Source: Metaphire vulgaris
Lineage: Eukaryota > Annelida > Clitellata > Crassiclitellata > Megascolecidae
Assembly: GCA_018105865.1 (NCBI GenBank)
Contig: CM030845.1
Span: forward strand, 7,956,890-8,020,889
DNA length: 64,000 nt
Direction of reading: 5' to 3'
How positions within the stretch are numbered: the first letter of the stretch is position 1; each line of letters starts with the position of its first letter. The notes beneath the pieces were generated by a model that had not been told where the DNA came from, ran no database searches, and saw only the letters and a program-made list of their open reading frames with translations. Shown here piece by piece: positions 30,161 through 41,888 of the stretch. A program made the translations under genes and the position numbers.

Positions 30161-31849
30161 CATTCGGCAAAGGCCGAAGTTTTTCCAATTGAAGTTTACC
30201 CTTCAGATTTTCTCCCGCAGAGTGGGGGGCACGATCATGGCTAATTTGGCGGACGTCGGTTTAGCCACTGCAAACGAAGTTACTGCCAACATCGTTGCTC
30301 TGGAGTTTTAAGACCGGGTGGGGTGGGGTGGGGGGTGGGGGCTGTCGTTTGGACAGCGGTTCCGACTCCCTTGGGCCAATCAATGCCACACCATTGGAAA
30401 TGGAGAAGTGTTTCTATACGAGCATCCCTATTTCTCTTTCTCTTTCTCTCTCTCTTTCTCTTTCTCTCTCTCTCCCTCCTTCTCTCTCGCTCTACCTCTC
30501 TCCCTTTTGTTGTGATTGGTCGTCGTCCAGTGGACATCGGGGAAGAGTGGGGGGTGCGGTTGCACATCGCTGAGGTCAGCGGTTTTTTCTGACCGGAAGT
30601 GCGGCCGGCTGACGAGTTGAAACGAAACTAAAACAGAATTCGATTCTCGATTGATTGCGCGACCAACAGAGCGAACGAGCAATCAACGAAGACAAAAGGC
30701 GAAGAGCGGTAATGAGGTGGAGGTGGAGGGTGTTGCAACGGGACGAGTAGAAGGAGGAGAAGCAGGAGGAAGAGGACGAGAAGGAGGATAAGGGTGAAAC
30801 GACTGATGATCGGTAAGAGTCTTAGGACTGGAGATACAGAGATCGCAAGTTAACACATAAGTCTTTCGCTGGTCTGACGCAATGTTCCTTCAGTTTTGCC
30901 TTTTCAGTTTCAATTTCTAAGTTTATGCTTTTTCAGTTTCTATAGCTCACTTGCTTACTGACCCACCGACTGGCTTCTATAGAGCATCGTTTGAACCAAC
31001 CATGATTAAAACGCGCTGTTTTTCTCTTTGGTTGTAATGTAGACCTGCCTTTTTAATAGCAGAACCGTAGGCCTTTTAGAACAACGCTGCAATCTAAAAG
31101 TGACCCATCAAGCGCTGACACATAAATTTGCAGATTTGTCGACATAAAGTGACCGACCGCATTGACCAGTGCGTGGACGAGTCGTCTCGTTTTGTGACCG
31201 GACTTTCCCCTCTTTCTATCTTGGAAGGTCGTTATTATTTTGTGGTGGGTCCGTTGGAATTTCATAGCCACTAAAAGACCGACCGGGTTAATAGTTAAGT
31301 CGAAGGCGCGGTTGGCAGTCGCTTCGAAGACAACGACAACGACTTTCCAGTCTTGAAACTAGATTAGTATGCGTGAGGTCGGGTGGTTGGCAATTGTGCA
31401 GTTCACCGCGGAATCTTCAAGTACACCTACAACTTGCTTATACGTGCAATGTCGAAAGGATTCGGCGCATTAAATGGAAAAAGCAACGATAACTCATGTT
31501 TAAAGTAATAATAATCAAATTAACAGTCAATTGACAGAGCTGTGTCAATATCGCTCAATAACACACGACAGCCTCTACACGCCCAAAACCAGCCCAACAC
31601 GACTGCGGCAGTAATCATCCGAAGACAGATGCTTGTTCATATTCCAGAACATATGCTTAATGCAACTGTATACACAAATTTATATAAAATAGAGCAGGAA
31701 ATCAAAACTCGGCATGAACTACTCGTGCACATTGCTCTATAACTAGTTTTAAGTTTAGAGCATTAGCTTTTAAACGGTCGCCAGATGACGCGAGTGTCGG
31801 TGTGTGCGAGCGTGTGTGTGTGTGTGTGCGCGCAATGGTGTGGCTATAG
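30161..31849. other. Intergenic, no gene seen
   Basis: Follows the candidate promoter. Contains gggtgggg and CT-rich stretches and an aggaggag-rich part near 30715-30790. No supported exon. Confidence 0.5.
30430..30510. repeat. CT/CTTT-rich tract
   Basis: Imperfect pyrimidine repeat. Confidence 0.85.
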
Positions 31850-32125
31850 ACTATCTTCTTTTTTCTTCTTTAGTTGCTCTGTATTTCTACGTTAGCGACC
31901 ATGGATTTCCACTTTATTCAATCTTGACATCCTCTTATTAATTCGATGTTGTTCTTTATAATACTCCCTCAATTCCTTCTCGTAGGCAGTCTACACAGGT
32001 GTTTCTCTGCCTTCCTCTTTCTCTTTTCAACTCCGCTTTTCCGGTTATTGCCAAATGCTCCAGGCCTTCCTTCCTCATTATGCGTCCGAAGAAGGAAAGC
32101 GGCCTCTTTTGGTTACCATCAGACT
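31850..32125 (-). mobile_element. LINE 3' end relic
   Basis: The minus strand reads LSFFGRIMRKEGLEHLAITG then RERGRQRNTCVDCL, and, after a stop, WKSMVANV. These match the end of common RTE/Jockey-group reverse transcriptases (FGHIMR-EGLEHL, GRQR, W-SMVANV). Internal stops show decay. Confidence 0.8.
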
Positions 32126-32664
32126 TCGTTTTATTATTATTTAGACTATAGGCATATTGAAATTGCACTCCAGTATATAGTGAGGTCGGTAACGATTTCG
32201 CTCCAAGAATGTTGCAATATAATGAAAGACCCGAGTTCAACAGATTATGGCGATGGATTTAACATTAGCAATGAGCCACAAATTTCAAACCGTAGCCTAC
32301 ATAGCAACTTTATGTTCTGCAGAGTATAAAGGCTGGACCAGGTCTTCACCTTTTCGCAGTCAGCCTAATATTGATATTAACATAGTGGTCGTAAACCTAA
32401 GTTGGTCAGCACCTATGCTGTATGGTTTTACTCTCGCGTCATTTCTTTGATACACAATACTTCGTGAAGTTTACACTCGACAGAGGAGGGCGTTGACGTG
32501 AACAGAGATAGCAGCGCTCCTAGCGACCGTCGGGAAAAGCGCTTGAGTTTATCTCGAACAATGCACAGAGCAATGTACAGAATATTACGTCGTCCAACTC
32601 TTAAGTTCTGTCTATAGCGTGTCTATGCCATGTGGTTACGCTTCTAGCTTAGTCCCGATATTAC

Positions 32665-32757
32665 ACCACTTAACTGCTGCTAAGAACAAGGAGCTATTTC
32701 GTTGCTGCTTTTGAGAGCGCTATAGAATTAACGAGATTTTACTTACTTACTTACTTA
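32665..32757 (+). mobile_element. SINE-like retroposon with (TTAC)n tail
   Basis: It contains actgctgctaagaacaagg, then gagcgctatagaattaacga and gattttacttacttacttac. It shares these with three other copies in the window. Confidence 0.65.
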
Positions 32758-32915
32758 ATTCAAATTGTATTATTACATCAGCGTCAGAAAAACTAATATC
32801 AGTCTTATTGAAATTCAAGACATTAGAATGAATCTTGTCTCTGTCTGCAACGATGACTGACATTTGACGCGGGAAATCTCAAGTCGTCTGGTCTTCTGTT
32901 TGCAGGCGCCTATTA

Positions 32916-32916
<1 letters not shown>

Positions 32917-32969
<53 letters not shown>
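32917..32969. repeat. (ATT)n microsatellite
   Basis: Uninterrupted ATT tract of about 17 units. Confidence 0.95.
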
Positions 32970-32970
<1 letters not shown>

Positions 32971-33075
32971 GCCCCAGCCCTCGAGTGTTCTCATGGTGTG
33001 CATTGTGCATTCGAAGAGAAAATTGGAAACGGCTATTTCGTATATAAAATTATCCGTTTGCACAGAAGTGAGAAA

Positions 33076-33077
<2 letters not shown>

Positions 33078-33122
<45 letters not shown>
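33078..33122. repeat. (GA)n microsatellite
   Basis: About 21 GA units. Confidence 0.95.
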
Positions 33123-33125
<3 letters not shown>

Positions 33126-34554
33126 GGAGAGTTGCCGACATTTTATGACTATTGCGTCGTTAAGTTTCGCAAATTGGTATGACATCATGCGCACAGATGC
33201 ACTTGAGTAGGCTATACACACGCGCGCACACACACGCACGTACGTATGCACATCCACCTACTTTCATATACACGTACATTCGTTTTAATAGTGACTGCGT
33301 TGGAAAGGCGGTAGCACGGTTGAAATTCACCGCGAGTGCATTAAGAAAAGTGAGTAAGATCGTTGTTCGCATATTTTACTTTTAAATGGGTTTCCGACAA
33401 TAGACGCAAACGCGTGATTTGCGCATTTATGTTGCGCATTTGTGTCTGGTATTAAATTCCTTTGTCGCTTTTCACAGCCTCGAAGTCAAGGTCATGCCCA
33501 ATAAAACAAACTGCCCAGTTCACCCCTCTAGGGGTCCCCCTCTAGGGGTCCAGCCCCTTTGTGACATAGAGTTTTCACGAAAAACATATTGATCGACATT
33601 TGTTTGGAGCCGTCTTTCAAGTCTACGCGAAAAGTCATTTCTGCGCTCACAGAATGTTCATAAAATTCCGACGACATAAAAAAGAGTAATAGATGTGGTA
33701 TTCAACTGGAGAAAAGTTGGTCGATGGTTTACATTCAAGGTCGCAGATATGATTAATTGATTTTTGTAAATAATTTCTAATAATTATTCAATAGCAGTGA
33801 TTCAACTGGCTTTCGCTCTTATGATTTAACATTTACATGACCATCGTTTTCTTTTTATAATGATGATGATGATGATGACGACGATGACGACGACGACGAT
33901 GATGATAATGGCACAATTCCCATGGGATTCCCATGGTAATAGATGACATTATCATAGACAAACCTGGTAGTCAGGTGCAGGACTAGAGACACTTGTTCGA
34001 TCCTAGATAGATAAATCAGTAGTGAAAGGGTTAGTATAGTTTGATTTTTTTTTTGGGGGGGAGGGCTATAGTATATATACCGATATACCCCCAGTCGCTA
34101 CGCCCTTGCTAAGCACACTGCAACGCAATTTACTGTTAGGCCTACTGGTAAAATAATTATTTTATTCTGCGTGAAAACGAACATGACAAAGTTCTCTTGC
34201 CATCATCAACAATAATTACTAATTCATCTTTCAGTCGTTCTAAGTTATATTAAAAATGTGTATGTGTTTTTAAGATGTTCAAAGTTTTTAAGATTTATAA
34301 CATTCCCCTCCCCCCCAATCACATTATACTTTCCAAATCAAATTCCCGGCTACGCCTCTGGTGCTTAGTATATCTTTCTGTTATTAAAAACATGAATTGG
34401 AGATGGGAATAATTTGGAGCAATGGCTTCCTCGATTTTTAGCTCAATTTGCGAGAACACGAGCGAAAGTGTACCAGTGGCGTAGTGTGCATCGTCATATT
34501 AACTCGTGACACGAGTCTTGCCCCGTTTCGTGACAAGAATGTTCGTATGGTTTA
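33123..34554. other. Intergenic, no gene seen
   Basis: Includes two tandem ctctaggggtcc words at about 33526-33550 and element-like ends at about 34090 and 34350 (cgctacgccc, ggctacgcctctg) that could not be paired with confidence. Confidence 0.45.
33858..33910. repeat. (GAT)/(GAC) tract
   Basis: Mixed GAT and GAC units. Confidence 0.9.
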
Positions 34555-34803
34555 CAGGGGCGTCTTTAACCAGTGCTGGGCCCCGGGCACCAGGCGGCCT
34601 GCGGGGCCCTAGACGTGAAGATCAATGTTGACAAGCAAAAAAGGTCATCTCCAACGTTTTTGTTGACACGCATAAAAGAAAAGGTAATCCTACTTAAAAA
34701 AGTATTTTGCGCGCGGCGGGGGGCCCCTAAGATGCGCGAGGCCCCTAAGATGTGCGGGGCCCTGGGCACTGTGCCCGAATTTTTACATGTAAAGACGCCC
34801 CTG
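34555..34803. mobile_element. hAT-like element with CAGGGGCGTCTTTA ends and exact 8-bp duplication
   Basis: The ends CAGGGGCGTCTTTA and TAAAGACGCCCCTG are perfect inverted repeats, flanked by ATGGTTTA on both sides. The interior has gggccc-rich blocks in inverted arrangement. It is non-coding. Confidence 0.88.
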
Positions 34804-34952
34804 ATGGTTTACATGTTGCAATTGAGCTCGTGTTACGCGGTTGCTGCTTACGTTCGATAGCAGCTCGCCAAAATAAACCGCCAAATGTTCCGCCACAGTT
34901 CAAAAATTGTCTGTGAATCGTTAGAAGCAATTCGTGCTTCATATCAGACGTT

Positions 34953-35110
34953 AAGTAAGTAAGCAATTAAGTAAAATCTCGTGGATTTCTATAGCGCCTC
35001 GGAGAGCAGCAGCAGAACAGTAGCTGCTTATTCTTAGGCGCTCAGCCATTCTTAAAATAGCTCTATGGGGAAGGTATATGATCAGCCAGGCAATAGTCAA
35101 CATCCAAAAG
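34953..35110 (-). mobile_element. SINE-like retroposon with (TTAC)n tail
   Basis: On the minus strand it reads tgagcgcctaagaataagca, gctactgttctgctgctgc, then gcgctatagaaatccacgag and attttacttaattgcttact. This is the longest copy here. Confidence 0.65.
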
Positions 35111-35783
35111 GGCAGTGAGGCATTAAGATGCATCGGGAATATACAGCATACTACGGTCACATAGAAAGCTGTTTCTCCATGTATCGCTCATTAAATGATA
35201 CGGAATTGGGGCTAAGCGAGGTCGGGAATTTCACGACTAACTCATTCCGTGACTATAATAACGCTCACTTATTGGAGGTTGCCACGAATCTAAAAATAAA
35301 TCTGCCAGTCCCAAAGCGACGCACGCATTTTGCAAAACTTCTGTTGACATCTGCTCCAATATCTTGAGGATTACCGCGGTACATGCAAACGAGGCAGTTT
35401 AGAAAGGTATCTAGCAGGACACAGGACCACAGAGACGGAGAGACAAGCAGGCGGAGACAAGAATAAGGCCATGCATACATGAAGGCCGACAAACGGCTTA
35501 ATATACAAATTGATCGATCGTTTAGTTCAGTAATTTGTTCTAACGATCATTCGTCGCTGGCCAAGATGCAACGCCGTCGTATGACGTCACTGCTGGCGAG
35601 ATAGACCCGTGATGTATAGTCAACGCGAACACAGGATCAGATCGTAAATCCGTTGCCAGGTGGAGACGCTTCGAATGCAAAGATTAAGCAACGGAAGAGA
35701 TTCGGTTCTATTATGTTCGGACGGCTGAAGTCAACAGCCAGTGTAAAAGTCTCTGCAAATATCTCTCACTGTTTTTCTATCTG

Positions 35784-36150
<367 letters not shown>

Positions 36151-36594
36151 ATAGAGACGTTATTGTATCTTATTAGTTTATGAAAAAATAGAAAGCAGTT
36201 TAAGATAGCGGCATGTCTTCGCGGATTTATTCTGCGTTCTTGGAGGAATTTCCAATTCAAAACTGTGCAACTCGTCCCATTATGAATGGCGCTCGCTATG
36301 GGAAATTGCAATGGCGATTTTCTGGGAGTAAAAGACCTATTTCGTGACGTATAGTTTTCATATTTTGGCGAAACTCTGCGTTTAAAAATTCATTAGTGGG
36401 ACGGGTATTTACTCGCAGATCCTTCCCTCACCCCCATTCACGACGAATTTCCAGAACAATCGATATTTTTCAATTATGCTGTTTTCGCTTCGGGCGTCTG
36501 ATTTATAATCATCCAGCTCCAGATGGATGTGTGAGCGCCATGTTGATCAATCTTCACTCTTCAAAGTTCACTCTTTTTGGCGTTCTTAATTTCA

Positions 36595-36700
36595 TCATCA
36601 TAATCATCATCATCGTCATCGTCGTCATCATCATTATCATCATCATCATCGTCGTCGTCATCATCACCGTCATCATCATCTTCTTCTTCTTCTTTTTCTG
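36595..36700. repeat. (ATC)n tract
   Basis: Imperfect atcatc/gtcgtc repeat ending in tcttct. Confidence 0.92.
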
Positions 36701-37688
36701 CTTGCGTGGCGGATATAGTTAGATACGATACATTTCCACTTTGCTATAAGTGTAATGTGTAATGTGTAATGTGTCATGTGTAAGTATCTTCCCTTGACCA
36801 TGATTTCCTCTGGCCCAGGAATTTTCGGTGCATCGGGCTGGCCTACATCTCTTAGCCAGTGGAGGATCGCTCTCTTAGCCTGCTCGCCCTTCTTCCGCTG
36901 TCTAGGTCGTTGATCCATCTGTATTTACCCCCCCCCCCCCTCCACCCCCTCTGGTCGAGGACAGTATGTATCAGCGGAAATAAACTTTGCCGTGCGACCG
37001 CCACTTGACCTCTAATAGTTTTGGTTAAGATTCCAGTTCCGCTTCTCTGCTGGAAATCGATTACTGGCATCAACATTCTCCAGTGATATGCACGCATGTT
37101 ACAAAATTTTCAAAGATTACTAGTTGCAATAAATATGTCGGCCGTTTGTTTAGCTGTTTAGATTGGGAATTCTTAGTTGACTGATCCTTAACCTTGAACT
37201 ACAATGCATGAGTCTGAAAATGAATCGAACGCCGTATTTTAAACTTAAAAGCTAGTAAAATTCAACGGGTTTTGAGTGTATTTCGCCTCGAAAAGCGGCG
37301 AAAACAGTTCCTATAGTGAAAGGAAAGAGTGTGATCCTTGTCGTATCCTTAACTTTTGAATGCCTCGTTCTCCTAAGTGATCCAGTTCAACCGTTAAAAC
37401 GCGATCAATCGCACCCCACATCGACGATGCGGACTTCAATACGATACGAGTTGTCCACTCCCCCGCCCCCACCCCCAACCAAATATTCCCAGCGGGACGT
37501 CAAAATCTGTGGTCAGACAGTTGACCCGTCCATTCAGCATACATCGCTACTAAATCTTTCGAAGTCCGGTACCCGCCATGGCTATCGCCGACCCGACCCC
37601 GATTACTCGAGCGTGAATTCGGTTGGGTCAGGTCCGTTGGTAGGCTATCCCACGTCCAAACAGCTGCACGCTCGATCACGCGAGTCTA
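36701..37688. other. Intergenic, no gene seen
   Basis: Contains three tandem gtaatgt words near 36752-36775 and a C run at 36931. Minus-strand frames here were not recognised. Confidence 0.45.
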
Positions 37689-37892
<204 letters not shown>

Positions 37893-38138
37893 CGGGCGCT
37901 ATAGAAATCGAGCGATGCGGAGTGTCTTCTGACGTCACCGGAAGAAGAACTGTGCGCATGCGCGTTTCTCGGTGGCGTTTGTCGGCCAGTTTTTCTTTCC
38001 GAGATTCCTCGTTCGTTGATCTATGGTCTCTTTGTCTGGTTCTGTTCTTTTAATAGACGAAAAAGACAATCAGGTCGTAACTGCAGCCACTTCTTACGTC
38101 GCCGTAACAACCAACTGCAACGGCTTTAGTTTTCGCCA

Positions 38139-38140
<2 letters not shown>

Positions 38141-38194
<54 letters not shown>
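38141..38194. repeat. (GA)n microsatellite
   Basis: About 26 GA units. Confidence 0.95.
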
Positions 38195-38195
<1 letters not shown>

Positions 38196-39342
38196 GTCGA
38201 TGGAATGGCTGGAATGACAGAATGGGTTCCAGTGGCAATAACATTGGCTGGCAACTTCCCTCTTAGAAATCTCTCGTGGAAGCTTCGGACTTCGTTTCTT
38301 TTTCTGTAAATTGTATCAAACGCGCTTTCATCAAGAACATAATAATTGTAAATCTAGTTGCAAAAACGTAGTAGGCCCTGTTGACTCGTCTATTTTTACC
38401 GCAGTAAAACGCGAATCGACTCTCGCGTTGCAATGCTCATTGATTAATTATAATTCTGTTTAGATAGCACCTTGATTTTTATCGGCGACCATCTGGTTAT
38501 GGGCCAGTGACCGGGCAAAGGTCAAAGCAAAGGTCATCTGTTTTATAGTCAGCGATGCCTTCGCCAGATTCGCCATTGGCTAGTGGCAAATGGTGCCTGA
38601 GCTTGAAAAAATCCACGCGGTAATATATTTGGCGATGCGTTTTACCTTTTTTCTCTTACCAACTAGAACGGAAAGTTCCCGTAATGGAAATTTAAGTCAG
38701 TCGAAGCTTCGAAGAACTAATCGGATAGCGAGAAAATTAGTCTTGCTTTAAATCGCGTCTCTGGCAGAAAATTGGGTCAAACTGGGTTATGAAAATTGCC
38801 AATTTTGCCGGTAACTTTAACTAATGGTGCGTTTAGGTTCGACTATACGACTATACAGCGAATATCTTAATAGAGATAGACCTATATCTGGAAACGCTTT
38901 AAATGAATGAGGTTTGGCCAGGTGATGCTTTAATGAAAGCCTGCAAAAATTTATACAGAGATAGACTCCGTTGATAGATAATAGATATCCAATCGCGATA
39001 AGATATCTAAAGCAGTGAACTGCTTTAAACTGAGGCCAGCGAGCAAATAGTTTCATCTGATATGGTCTTTAATCTTTGCTGGAACCTTTTGCTTATTCGA
39101 CTTTTGTGTTCCGGCATTTTTCAATTCATCTGTTAGCTTTCTCTCATTTACTGAATTTATACAGCATAATATTGTCGTCATTTTCTATATGATAACATAA
39201 AATTATACCTGGAATTTACTTGGCTTAATAGGATTTCTCCTGTCTTAAAAAGAACCACTGTCACTCGTACATACCTTTATTCCAACTTCCGTTCGTACGC
39301 TACAGCTGTTATCTCTTTGATTCTACAAAAAACACAATTCGC
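38195..39342. other. Intergenic, no gene seen
   Basis: Unique AT-rich sequence with no recognised element. Confidence 0.5.
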
Positions 39343-39345
39343 ATT

Positions 39346-39412
<67 letters not shown>

Positions 39413-39445
39413 ACAACAACAAAATCATCATCATCATCATCAATA
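39343..39445. repeat. (ATC)n tract
   Basis: About 23 ATC units, a short caacaacaac break and a second run. It adjoins the LINE fragment at 39455. Confidence 0.95.
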
Positions 39446-39454
39446 ACCATAGGT

Positions 39455-39645
39455 TCAGTGCCCGTTGGTGTCTGATGCAATCAATACAGTTTCGTCCCAA
39501 TCTTTTCTGTTCGCAGTTGCTATATGACATAGTTCTTGCAGACTTTTTCTGCACCAATCACAAATGTCATCGCGTCATTCCATGTGAGGCCTTCCTTTCA
39601 TACCGTTGGAACCAGTATGCGATGCCATATTAAATTTCAGTTCTT
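39455..39645 (-). mobile_element. LINE 3' terminal fragment next to an (ATC)n tract
   Basis: The minus strand carries GLTWNDAMTFVIGAE and, further on, RTEKIGTKLY with HQTPTGTEP after a stop. This resembles the last residues of non-LTR reverse transcriptase ORFs (GLTW-DA, CPTG-ER types). The fragment is followed on its 3' side by a (GAT)n tract that may be its tail. Confidence 0.45.
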
Positions 39646-40768
39646 TACAATTTTTATATTAGTGCGATGACATTGTGTTCTTGGTTCGAGGATTGTCATT
39701 TCCAAGCTCAGTCGCTGGCCGTTGTTCTCTGCCGCTTAACGGGGGTCCTATGCATGGCTGCGCCGATACGCTAGCGTCTGGACCGCGTGGCCGGCCGGTC
39801 GGTCGGTCGGTCGGCCACGCGCCCAGAAAAGCATTCTGCCGACGCACACACACACACAGCGTGCGTCGGCCCTATCTTGTAAATCAGAGCACGTCGGGAA
39901 GGCAGGAAGAGAACTGGAACAAGAACGGATATTAATCGAGTGGCGATGACGAAGCGGTCTAAAAATGGGGCCGAAAATTGGGCTGCGCTTCGAAGAAAAT
40001 AACTGGGGCGAAAGCTCCACATTCGTTTCGCGATGTTTGACGCTCTATTTCGGACGCAATCGGGGTAAGACTTTATCTTCATTTAATTTTTTTAAATTTT
40101 ATTAAGCATTATGACAGCCACGTAATCAAACCGATACAAAATGATGCGAAAAGCACGAATATATTGTTTTCTCTTCATTGTCCGTTCTATAATCGGCGTA
40201 TGGAATATTGGTGTATTTAAAAGTCTAGGATCTCGATTGCAGAAAAGTCATGAATTTTATTCCAGAAATTCAAGTTTTTAAGTTTAATAGGTAAGATTAA
40301 TTCAAGGGGCATGTACAGTAGTTAGTCTGCAGACTACTGCTTCTTACTTTGAGTATTACAAGACGGATATGGTTTGCATATGAAGAGAATTTGTTGTAAA
40401 TTGAACATTACGACTAAATTAATTAGATGATCGTGTTTGGTGGAAATCAAACTGACATAATTCGACTGGTTGCACGGAAAAGAATCTTGGTAAATGGTAC
40501 AACTATCTGGAATTGGATTTTTTGTTATCGATGATAAAGTCGGGTTCAACTTTTAAAATTATACGCGGGCATTAACAGAAATAAAAACAAACGCAAGAAT
40601 ATAATATTTTATATTAAGCGCAAGCAGATCTTTGCACAGTATAGACAACTGCCTCAACAATAATGTCATTTTCTCATTTGTCTTCCTTCGTCAGTAAGCA
40701 TGATCATCACTGCCCGTTGATTGATGTCTAATGTCATTAGGACATGGCTCTTCCACAGCTGCCCGTCC

Positions 40769-40848
<80 letters not shown>

Positions 40849-41305
40849 ATATATACATGCAGAGTGATTAGCTGGAACTATAGTCGCATATGTTGTCCAG
40901 CCATTCTCTATTTCTCTATTCGTTATTCTCTATTCTCTATTTTCCTATCTATTCTCTATTCATCCTCCGGTTCTTTCGTGTACATTCCAATATTCCAAAT
41001 ATTACGTTCTTTATTTTGCGATCGTCTAGGATCTGGCGAATGTGAACAAAGAAGATATGTGAATTGTGAAGATATTCGTTTTCTTTTTATTGTCCGTTTG
41101 CAGGAGGAAGACAGAATGTAATATCGGATAAAATGTTGTTTTTGGACGTTTCGGCAATGTTTCCATTCCCAGTGAATGCCTCCGATGAAACAGAATTGCG
41201 CCGCAGTTGCATTTTGGAATTCACACTCAAATCTGAGCACGGCTCCTTCTTCTTTCGGCAGCGACCTGGTCCTTAAACGGAACCGGAAATGATCACGGAA
41301 GCAGG
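39646..41305. other. Region upstream of Shaw
   Basis: Contains a tandem cggtcggtcggtcgg word near 39796, the (TA)n at 40771 and tattctctattctctatt words near 40905-40960. A good acceptor-like stretch (ttttattgtccgtttgcag) ends at 41102 and could begin the exon holding the Shaw start, but no upstream leader exon was identified. Confidence 0.4.
40771..40846. repeat. (TA)n microsatellite
   Basis: About 37 TA units, some 460 bp upstream of the Shaw start codon. Confidence 0.97.
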
Positions 41306-41815
41306 ATGTCGGACGCCGAGAACCGAGTGATCCTGAACGTCGGCGGAATCCGCCACGAGACGTACAAGGCGACCCTCAAGAAGATCCCGGCGACGCGCCT
41401 GTCCCGCCTGACCGAGGCCCTCGCCAACTACGACCCCGTCCTGAACGAGTTCTTCTTCGACCGCCACCCGGGCGTCTTCGCCCAGATACTCAACTACTAC
41501 CGGACGGGGAAGCTGCACTACCCGGTCGACGTCTGCGGTCCGCTGTTCGAAGAGGAACTGGAATTCTGGGGCCTCGACGCCAACCAGGTGGAGCCGTGCT
41601 GTTGGATGACCTACACCACCCACCGCGACACCCAGGAGACGCTCCAGATACTCGACCGCCTCGATCTCGACACCGACAAACCGACCGAAGAGGACATCAT
41701 GAAGAGGTTCGGATTGGAGGAGGCGCTGCAAAACGGAAGTCTCACCTGCTGGCAAAAGGTGAAGCCGAGAATCTGGGCTCTGTTCGACGAACCGTACTCT
41801 TCTACTGCAGCCAAG
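41306..41815 (+). CDS. Shaw: Shaw exon 1: T1 tetramerisation domain
   Basis: This exon has 170 codons from ATG to AAG and is followed by a gtaaga donor. It contains the T1/BTB fold ([10 protein letters not shown] near residue 11) and the H-x5-C-x20-CC zinc-binding pattern that separates Shab/Shaw/Shal channels from Shaker. There is no long N-terminal inactivation ball. The codons are strongly G/C-ending. A (CTTA)n tract begins 13 bases after the donor. Confidence 0.95.
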
Positions 41816-41826
41816 GTAAGATATGG

Positions 41827-41888
<62 letters not shown>

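Noticed and set aside
36676..37097. Possible exon on the minus strand (QRPRQRKKGEQAKRAILHWL)
   Set aside because: Composition looks protein-like, but no family, splice partners or start could be supported.
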